A stretch of 64,000 nucleotides of DNA from Pycnococcus provasolii. Taxonomy: Eukaryota > Chlorophyta > Pseudoscourfieldiophyceae > Pseudoscourfieldiales > Pycnococcaceae. How positions within the stretch are numbered: position 1 is the first letter of the stretch; the number at the start of each line of letters is the position of its first letter. The notes below the pieces were generated by a model. That model did no database searches and was not told the DNA's origin. It saw only the letters and a list, made by a program, of their open reading frames with translations. Shown in pieces: positions 57,644 to 64,000 of the stretch. The stretch is from positions 310,001 through 374,000 of the forward strand of contig OW568875.1 in assembly GCA_938743325.2 (NCBI GenBank). Direction: 5' to 3'. Both the position numbers and the translations under genes were made by a program.

Positions 57644-59746
57644 ATGGTCAGCAGTCACGACCCTCGGGTGCCGACCTCTTCGAAGTCAGGCTCGAGAGGG
57701 GCGAGTGGTGGTGGTGGTAACGGTGGTGGTGGTAGTGGTCGAAATTCACGCACGTCCAATCCTGCTCGCTCCAACTCTGGGAATTCTCAAGGTGGCAGAA
57801 TCAAACTGTCGTTAAAAGAAGAAGGTCTGGAAGAAGAAGAAGAAGTGTCGCCGACGGGACTCACGCGACTACAGGCGGTGTACAGCGACGACGATGAAGA
57901 TAAGTACGAAAGCGCAGGAAGCGACTACACGTACACGTACTCGTACTCCGACTCAGAACCGGAACCGGACGAAGAGGAGCTCATTCGGGAGACGGAGAGA
58001 GAACTGAGAGAGGCGGCGGAAAGGCGAAGGAACGGTGAGACGGGCGACGATGCACAAGACGAAGACGAAGACGAAGAACCAACAACAAGCACAGAGCCAC
58101 GTGGAATGGCGGACGATGCTACGGAGCTCACGCAAGTGGATGTGAACGTCGTTGACGACGGGGAGAGCCGTTCGCCCGCCGCCGGTACGCGTGACGAAGG
58201 CGAGGCGGCGGCGGCGACGACGGCGACGACGACGACGGAGGCAGCGGCGGCGGCGGTTGTGGACGCGCAATCGCCAGAACCCGAAAACGTCACCGAGGGG
58301 GAGACAACCGCAGCCAGCCCCGTCGCGGACGGCGACGCATCAGCGTCACCGACCCAGGTGCAAGAGGCAAATGCCGCTTGGCCGGATGATCGCGGCGAGC
58401 GAAAAAGTACACGGCCTAAGTCAACGGCGAGCCTATTTTTTTGCTGCCTGACGTCGCCCTCGACGCGAAGCAGCAAGTACACGTCCGCTGACCCGCCGAC
58501 CCGTGGTGAGACGAACGGCGCAAGCGACGGCACGGAGACCACCGAAAACGGCGCCTCCGATACGGCGACCGCGACAGCCACCCCGACCCCGAACGAGCGC
58601 AGCGACGCGGCGGCGACGACTACAAGTCCGACGACGCCGGCTTCTGGGAAGAATTCCAAGGCCGAGCGGGCGACGAGCCCCACGAGCCCCTTCTCGAGTA
58701 TACGCAAGCGCGCCTCGGCGTTTCGCGAACGCAATGCCAGCAGGGCGGAGAAGGCTGCGAGCCCGCCAAGCGTGTACAAGAAGGTGCAGCGACTGCGTGG
58801 CGAGGGCTCAGCAGCGTTCGGCGCTGGTGACTACCGCCGAGCGGTCAACACGAGATTGCAGGCAATCAAGATGGTGGAGGCGCACACATCAGCAACGGAT
58901 GGGGCGGATGACCAGGAGCAGGCAAAGCAGCGCAACTTTTCCGCCTCAAAGGTGCTCGTGGAAGAGTACACGGCGTTGGCAGATGCGTACGTTGGCCTCG
59001 GCGACCTCACCCTTGCGCTCAAACACGCCAATCGCGCGTACGAGCTGGGCGTCGAGTGTGACTACGGGCGCGGGTCCGCGTTTGCCAGCTACGTCCTCGG
59101 CCAAACGCACGGCCGCTTGAACGAGCACAAGCACGCCATCTCCTATCTGAACAAGGCGCTTGAGACGTTCGATCGCATCAATGACCTCGGTGGGTCCACG
59201 AGCTGCTTGATCGAACTTGCCGTCGAGTACTCGTCCATCGACAGCACGTCAAGCCTGCGGCACGCGGACGAGGCGATTGAGAAGGCGATCAAGCTGCAGG
59301 AGCAGACGATCAAAAGCGCGGGCGGTCGCAGCGCGAAGGACAGGCGCATTTACCTAGCTTACAACGCAAAGGCGATCGCCCTTCAGTCAGTCGGGCGTCA
59401 CACGGACGCCGTGGAGTATTACGTCAAGGCGTACGAAGCTTCTAAGCAGTGCGAGGATGCAGGTTCGATGTGCCGTTTCCTCCTCAACATCACGCACACG
59501 TATGCGATGGGTTTGAAGGACCTCGACAGCGCTTGCATTTGGCGCACGCGCTACTTCGAACTCATGGAGGAGAGCTACAGCCGTTCGCTTCCAGGGACGT
59601 GCGCCATCTGCCTTGACGATATGGAGAAGGACCAGAAAGACATTGAGGCACTTCCGTGCGGACATGTCTATCACAACGAGTGTTTGGAGGAGCTTCCGCC
59701 GCAGGAGCTTGGCACATGTCCGCAGTGCCGAATCCGTCCAGCTTAA
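57644..59746 (+). CDS. TPR-repeat RING-finger protein (probable E3 ubiquitin ligase)
   Basis: A 700-residue protein. A long N-terminal half (1-370) is Ser/Gly/Glu-rich and probably disordered; it includes an acidic (Tyr/Ser/Asp-rich) patch at ~85-110. TPR-type helical repeats follow at about 395-620 (LVEEYTALADAYVGLGDL, ALKHANRAYEL, AISYLNKALETF). The C-terminus is a RING-H2: CAICLDDMEKDQKDIEALPCGHVYHNECLEEL...CPQCR, with all eight ligands in C-x2-C...C-x-H-x2-H-x2-C...C-x2-C order, starting at ~652. RING proteins bring an E2 to a substrate. TPRs would bind the substrate. Promoter has telomere-like arrays. Confidence 0.9.
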   Translation: MVSSHDPRVPTSSKSGSRGASGGGGNGGGGSGRNSRTSNPARSNSGNSQGGRIKLSLKEEGLEEEEEVSPTGLTRLQAVYSDDDEDKYESAGSDYTYTYSYSDSEPEPDEEELIRETERELREAAERRRNGETGDDAQDEDEDEEPTTSTEPRGMADDATELTQVDVNVVDDGESRSPAAGTRDEGEAAAATTATTTTEAAAAAVVDAQSPEPENVTEGETTAASPVADGDASASPTQVQEANAAWPDDRGERKSTRPKSTASLFFCCLTSPSTRSSKYTSADPPTRGETNGASDGTETTENGASDTATATATPTPNERSDAAATTTSPTTPASGKNSKAERATSPTSPFSSIRKRASAFRERNASRAEKAASPPSVYKKVQRLRGEGSAAFGAGDYRRAVNTRLQAIKMVEAHTSATDGADDQEQAKQRNFSASKVLVEEYTALADAYVGLGDLTLALKHANRAYELGVECDYGRGSAFASYVLGQTHGRLNEHKHAISYLNKALETFDRINDLGGSTSCLIELAVEYSSIDSTSSLRHADEAIEKAIKLQEQTIKSAGGRSAKDRRIYLAYNAKAIALQSVGRHTDAVEYYVKAYEASKQCEDAGSMCRFLLNITHTYAMGLKDLDSACIWRTRYFELMEESYSRSLPGTCAICLDDMEKDQKDIEALPCGHVYHNECLEELPPQELGTCPQCRIRPA

Positions 59747-59934
59747 GAGATGCATAGGATGGATGCAAACTATTTACTTCTGTTTTTATGATGTAAAAAA
59801 GCAAGATGATTGTTTCCCAGCGCTGCAAATGGCTTCACGCGAATAATCAAAGTGGCTGTTTCATGCCTCATTGAGAAAAGAACTGTAGGGCGATTGGTAT
59901 GGTACGTAGAAAATAAAGATGGAGATTTTGAATT

Positions 59935-61767
59935 TCATGCACCGCCATCCCCGTCGTCGTCGTTATCGCGTTTTGCTGGGTTGAATGCGCGCATCTGTGC
60001 CGCCTGCATGCGATCGAGATCCTCCTTCAGCTTCTGCTTTGTCATCGCTGCCTGGATGTTGGTGAAACGGCGCATGTTGATGACATCCTCGCGCTGCTTC
60101 AAGTGCATCTGGGTCTTTTCATTCGACCTTTTGATTCTCTGCAATCCCGCGTGGCGCGCAAATGCCTGCGCACGCTCATTGGCCTTCGCGCGCAAATCCT
60201 TGTCCATGTGAACCAGAGCACGGTCCATCATGCGAGCACGGGCGGAAAATGCCTTCCTTTTCATGTACACGTCCGTCTTGTCCGCACGCCTGTTCAGGTG
60301 CAAAGCGAGATTGTCCTGCCATGCAAGCTCCGCCTGACGCGCATTCTCAAGCGTTTCCTCTCGCTTCGCATTGAGCTGCTTCACCTGCTCCTGGTGCTGC
60401 TTGATGGCAATCTGCTTCTGCCTTTCAAGTTCCTCGTTGCGCTTTTGGGCAGCGTCCATTCTCGCGAGCAGCTTCACCTTCCGTTCCGCCTCCTCCTTCT
60501 CCGCCTTCGCGAGTCCCTTCGCAAGTCGCGCCTCAGCCTTCTCTCTCTCCTGGCGGTTTATCTCCGCCTTCTCCTTGGCTTCCTCTCCAAGGCGGACAAG
60601 GCGGGCCTTCTCCTTCGCTTCGCGCGCAAGACGTGCCTGTTCCACAAGTGCCTGCTGCTGTCGCAGGATATTCTCCGTGCGCCTCCTCGACTCTCGCGCC
60701 TTCGCCTTGCGATTTTCCTCGCGTTCCTTCGCCAGTCGTTTCGCCTCCTCCTCCCTCGCTTTCTCAATGGCCTTCACGCGCTGGTCCTCCTCAAATTCCT
60801 TCTGCGCGTACTTCTTCTCGAGCTGGCGCTGCTCCTCCTCCTGCACCTTTCGCCGCATGTCGATTTCGAACTGTTTTTGACGAAACGCCTCCTGCTTAGC
60901 CTCTCGCTCCTCCTCCTGCTTGCGTATTCTCTCGCGCACGTTCTCCATTTTCTGCTCCATCTTCTCGAGCTGCTCCTTGCGCTGTATCTCGTGGTTCATC
61001 ATCTTCTCGAGATCTTTTTTCGCCTTAAGCTTGAGCACCTCGTTCCGTTTCTTTTCCTCCTCGAGCAGCGCCTTCGTGCCCTCGTCATCGCCAGCCTTCT
61101 TCTTCTTCTTCGTCCCGGCGTTCGGGTCGAGGCCGAAGTTCTCCAACTTGGCTTTCTGGTTGCGCCTCGCGCGTTCCTGCTCGTCGTAGTACTCCTGCAG
61201 CGCTTCGTTCATGCGCGCCTTGCGTCTCTTCTCGAAGAACTCGAACTGCTGCTTTGCCACTTTTTGCGAGACGTTTTTCTGCTCAAAGTACGCGAGCGGG
61301 TGGTACGCTAGCTCTGTCGGTTCGATGCCAAGCCTGAGCATGATGTTTAGGCTTCGCGGCGACGTGGGCCTCATGACTTTGATTTGCACTTTTTTGGAAC
61401 TTTCGTGCTCTTCGCCAGCGTGTTGCGATTCGTCGCGCGTGTCGAAGTCGTTCGGCTCTTGATATGTGGCGATGTTCTCGAGGTTGATTTGTCTCTTTGG
61501 CTCCTTGACAAGTTTTCGAAACCAGTCCTCCGGCTCCACCTCACGCACGGGAACCTTGACTTCCACCGCCTTTGGTTTTTTCGACGGCGACAGCGGCCCT
61601 CCCTTGAGTATGGGCGCGGACCCTGGCCTCATGGGTCGAAGTCCGTTGCTGTACGCCTTGAACATCTCGAACTTCGACGGCGGCTTAGCACCACCACCAT
61701 CTTGAAGATGAGGATGCGAGTTCATCACAAGATTCGCCATATTTCCAGTGCCACCATCTTTGTCCAT
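59935..61767 (-). CDS. Long coiled-coil protein, possibly cytoskeletal or flagellar
   Basis: A 610-residue protein from the ATG at 61767. After a Pro/Lys-rich N-terminus (KPKAVEVKVPVREVEPEDW) a short conserved-looking block appears (LNIMLRLGIEPTELAYHPLAYF), then about 400 residues of Lys/Glu/Arg/Gln-rich coiled coil (REKQEEE-type heptads), and an RRFTNIQAAMTKQKLKEDLDRMQAAQ block at the end. Such layouts are common in axonemal and microtubule-associated proteins, but the family is not identified. Highly repetitive codon use in the coil. Convergent with the TPR-RING gene. Confidence 0.6.
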   Translation of the reverse strand: MDKDGGTGNMANLVMNSHPHLQDGGGAKPPSKFEMFKAYSNGLRPMRPGSAPILKGGPLSPSKKPKAVEVKVPVREVEPEDWFRKLVKEPKRQINLENIATYQEPNDFDTRDESQHAGEEHESSKKVQIKVMRPTSPRSLNIMLRLGIEPTELAYHPLAYFEQKNVSQKVAKQQFEFFEKRRKARMNEALQEYYDEQERARRNQKAKLENFGLDPNAGTKKKKKAGDDEGTKALLEEEKKRNEVLKLKAKKDLEKMMNHEIQRKEQLEKMEQKMENVRERIRKQEEEREAKQEAFRQKQFEIDMRRKVQEEEQRQLEKKYAQKEFEEDQRVKAIEKAREEEAKRLAKEREENRKAKARESRRRTENILRQQQALVEQARLAREAKEKARLVRLGEEAKEKAEINRQEREKAEARLAKGLAKAEKEEAERKVKLLARMDAAQKRNEELERQKQIAIKQHQEQVKQLNAKREETLENARQAELAWQDNLALHLNRRADKTDVYMKRKAFSARARMMDRALVHMDKDLRAKANERAQAFARHAGLQRIKRSNEKTQMHLKQREDVINMRRFTNIQAAMTKQKLKEDLDRMQAAQMRAFNPAKRDNDDDGDGGA

Positions 61768-63105
61768 CTTTGGCACACACCTCGCGAGATACACCGAGAT
61801 ACACAGTTAGACGCCGTTAAGACCACAAGAGAGGTTGTTAAGACCTTTTAAGCGAGACTGTTAAACCTCTTTTTGTTGTTGACACAGACACAGACACAGA
61901 CACCTGTAGCTCTGTGAAAGAAAGAGCTGAAAAAGGAGTACACGTCGCCTTAACAGAATAACAGCTTACAGCTTACAGTAAAAGCTTAAGGTCACGTCCG
62001 GATAAGTAAGAGTAGTGTGAGAATAATAGCTTTGAGGACGCAACGCAACGCAACGCAACGACGTGATAAAGTAAGCAGTGCTTCTAGAGCTCGGGACAGG
62101 TCACCGGTGGTGTGGTGGAACTTGGTGTCGGAACGTAAAACCAACTACCTTATGCACTCGTGTGTCGGAAGTCGTCGGCGGGTTCGGTTCGTCGTTGTCA
62201 ACTTTCCGACACCTACTGTACATACCCGTGCTCTTATTCTTTCCCATTATCCGCCAGTCCGCGGTCTCTTGCGTCGCGGTCAAAGCCCCAAAGACTCATC
62301 GATCGACTCATCGACTCATCCTATCGTAGCTCTATCGCAGGTCGAGGATCCACCCATCGTTTTCGAGCACACGACAGGATAAAAGACCTGGACAAAAGGC
62401 AAGTCCCTGCGTTGTTCTTGTTCTTGTTCTTGTTCTGTTTCTCGAACGAGGGAGTGGAGTGACCAGTCAATAGTCTACAGTAGGTAGTCAGTCGTTCGGT
62501 CGACTTGGACCTGTACTCGACTTGGGTCGGTCAGTCCCTCGACTTGGTCCAATCGGTCGGTCGACTCGGTCGATGCTTCTACCAACTGCTCCGAGGACTC
62601 GAGGACTCGAGCGAGGAGACCCACCATGGGCCATCCATGGGCCATGGGGCAGCCCCTCGAGGCTCGAGGTGGGGCACTGGGTCCGAATAATGCTCGGATA
62701 ACCGGCTGCATGGCGAGCCTCTTTCTTTTGCGAGAGTCTCGTTTCCCAACTGGTCAGTCAGTCATTAATTGTTCGTGGCCCATAATACTACGATAACCAC
62801 CAAGGCACCAAGCTTTCATCATGGCAGTCCTGCAACGGCAAGGGCAGAGGGCAAGGGCAGAGGGCAAGGGCAGAGGGCAAGGCAAGGGGAGAGGGCAAGG
62901 GGAGAGGGCATTAGGGTTAGGGCATTAGGGTTAGGGTTAGGGTTACGGCATCTCCCTCTCCTCCCCCTCTTTGGGCTTTGGTTTCGAACCGAACCCAACC
63001 CCAAAACCCAAAGGAAAATATCTTATCCTTATCCGTTCGTATCATTTTTTATAAATATAAAAACTGCTGCTCGTGATTGTTAGGGTCGCTTGATTGTTAG
63101 GCGTG
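61768..63105. other. Intergenic 1.3 kb with simple repeats and TTAGGG-type array
   Basis: Separates the coiled-coil gene from the plastid-lumen gene. Contains short repeats (ACAGACACAGACAC near 61885, CGCAACGCAACG near 62040, a 13-bp AGGGCAGAGGGCA tandem at 62839-62910) and the CATTAGGG/TTAGGG array at 62911-62945 followed by a C-rich block. No gene supported. Confidence 0.6.
62911..62945 (+). repeat. TTAGGG/CATTAGGG array upstream of plastid gene
   Basis: About six telomere-like units, two of them the CATTAGGG variant also seen at 55.6 kb, then a C-rich block, about 160 bp before the ATG of the DUF1499-like gene. Confidence 0.85.
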
Positions 63106-64000
63106 ATGTTACTTCGACTTCACGCTCGTCCCTGTCCTTCTTCGTGTTTGACACTTCACGCTCCTCACAGTACCCGTAGGGTATCAGGGTCGTATCAGGG
63201 TGGATCAGGTCATCATCGTGCGTGTATCCGTATCTCTCGTGGTGAATCTCCTCGTCGTCGACGTGGACTTCTTCGTGCTTCTGCTTCTGCTCCTAGCTCG
63301 GGGTTGAAATTATTGAGGACTACACATGTGATTCCTGACTTGGAACGTGGCAATCTTCCTGTGACTCACCACCTGCATGCCATGAGTACGCCTTCCAGTG
63401 CTCACTCGGGGGTGCTCTCTGCTGCAGTCATTCTGACGGTGCAGGCGTTGGGGTTAGGGCAGGCGGCGCTTGCCGTGGAGTCGACCCCGGCGGTACAACA
63501 ACAACCTGCTGCGCCCTCTTTGACGCGTCAAGGACGACTCATAGGACCGACGCCCGCCGAAGTGGAAAACGCAAACGTCGCCACGGGAGTGCTCAATAAC
63601 CGGCTGAGGGGATGCGACGCACGGCCGAATTGCATATCAACCACACTCGTGGGAGCAGGTGTCGCGGGAACCTCGAGCTGTCCGTGGGTCCTTCCCAAGG
63701 CGCAAAACCCGTCAGCCGCACTGCGATCCATCAGAGATACCATCTTAGAACAAACGCCAGAGGCACTGCTCGTCGACGAGCAGGGAACGGGAGATGGGCC
63801 GCTGTACGTTCGATACGAAGTTCCCGGGAAATTTGGTACTGACCTTGTCGAAGTTTCTGTGACAGCGAAGCGTGCTCCGGCCGTCAAAGTCGAGAACGAA
63901 AACGAGAACGAGGGTGACACGCCACCACCTGAACCACCAAGAGTGGACGGCATCATCGGCTTTCGCTCGCTCGCCACCAAAATCACGTACATCTACCCTT
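63106..64000 (+). CDS. Probable plastid-lumen DUF1499-like protein, 3'-partial
   Basis: The reading frame from the ATG at 63106 runs past the window end, so no stop is seen (298 codons visible). The first ~92 residues are Arg/Ser/His-rich with almost no acidic residue, like a plastid transit peptide, then a hydrophobic core (LSAAVILTVQALGLGQAALA, ~104-123) ending in AxA, like a thylakoid-lumen signal. The mature part has CDARPNCIST, resembling the CPSSPNC motif of DUF1499 proteins, and FGTDLVEVSV. A second ATG at 63382 lies just before the lumen signal. The function of the family is unclear; a plastid location is inference. Confidence 0.6.
   Translation, partial: MLLRLHARPCPSSCLTLHAPHSTRRVSGSYQGGSGHHRACIRISRGESPRRRRGLLRASASAPSSGLKLLRTTHVIPDLERGNLPVTHHLHAMSTPSSAHSGVLSAAVILTVQALGLGQAALAVESTPAVQQQPAAPSLTRQGRLIGPTPAEVENANVATGVLNNRLRGCDARPNCISTTLVGAGVAGTSSCPWVLPKAQNPSAALRSIRDTILEQTPEALLVDEQGTGDGPLYVRYEVPGKFGTDLVEVSVTAKRAPAVKVENENENEGDTPPPEPPRVDGIIGFRSLATKITYIYP

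Noticed and set aside
1-64000. tRNA, rRNA and CRISPR arrays
   Set aside because: I looked for tRNA-like T-loop motifs and spaced direct repeats and found none I could support; a CRISPR array is not expected in nuclear DNA.

Overview
This is nuclear DNA of a single-celled, compact-genome eukaryote, most likely a microalga. Genes sit 40-900 bp apart on both strands, coding GC is high, and most genes are one long exon. Where introns can be seen they are short GT-AG introns. A plastid is suggested by the partial gene at the right edge, which opens with an Arg/Ser-rich transit-like peptide followed by a lumen-type signal. No ER-type signal peptide precedes the transit-like region, which fits a primary (green-lineage) plastid better than a secondary one. 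I cannot name the genus.

Layout. 1-12516: the C-terminal 4.17 k residues of a giant VPS13-type lipid-transfer protein (+). 12.5-15.5 kb: a hotdog-like protein (-), an interstitial telomere-repeat tract, and class I fructose-bisphosphate aldolase (+). 16.0-17.9 kb: an intron-rich leucine-rich-repeat gene (-) in which single short exons encode single repeats. 19.1-29.6 kb: homogentisate 1,2-dioxygenase (+), a small coiled-coil protein (-), a Mutator-like MITE, a SET-domain methyltransferase (-), an AFG1-type mitochondrial ATPase (-), an RGG-type small protein (+) and two single-pass membrane proteins. 30.0-35.6 kb: an orphan exon (+), the CAF-1 large subunit with one intron (-), and a seven-repeat RCC1-like protein (+). 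35.9-41.7 kb: a protein joining a Ufd2/E4 core to a BIRC6-type E2 domain (-), and a JmjC/cupin-like oxygenase (-). 42.3-55.4 kb: an adenylate-kinase-like/EF-hand protein (+), a GT2 glycosyltransferase (-), a CocE/PepX-type hydrolase (+), a tail-anchored protein (+), a NEK-like kinase (+) and an SDR (-). 55.4-57.6 kb: gene-free, with a second TIR element and telomere-like arrays. 57.6-64 kb: a TPR-RING protein (+), a long coiled-coil protein (-) and the DUF1499-like plastid protein (+, cut by the window end).

The genes do not form one pathway; neighbours are ordinary housekeeping loci (lipid transfer, glycolysis, tyrosine breakdown, chromatin assembly, ubiquitin, signalling). The strongest candidate for something unusual is the E4-E2 fusion at 35900-40006. 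It has UIM-like ubiquitin-binding motifs, a Ufd2 chain-elongation core and, where a U-box should be, a complete E2 domain with its catalytic cysteine. Also notable are a CAF-1 subunit with a duplicated KER plus FF-motif unit, an EF-hand protein whose kinase P-loop has lost its lysine, one-exon-per-repeat LRR coding, two non-autonomous TIR elements, and telomere-like repeats with C/G runs placed repeatedly in promoter-side intergenic DNA.
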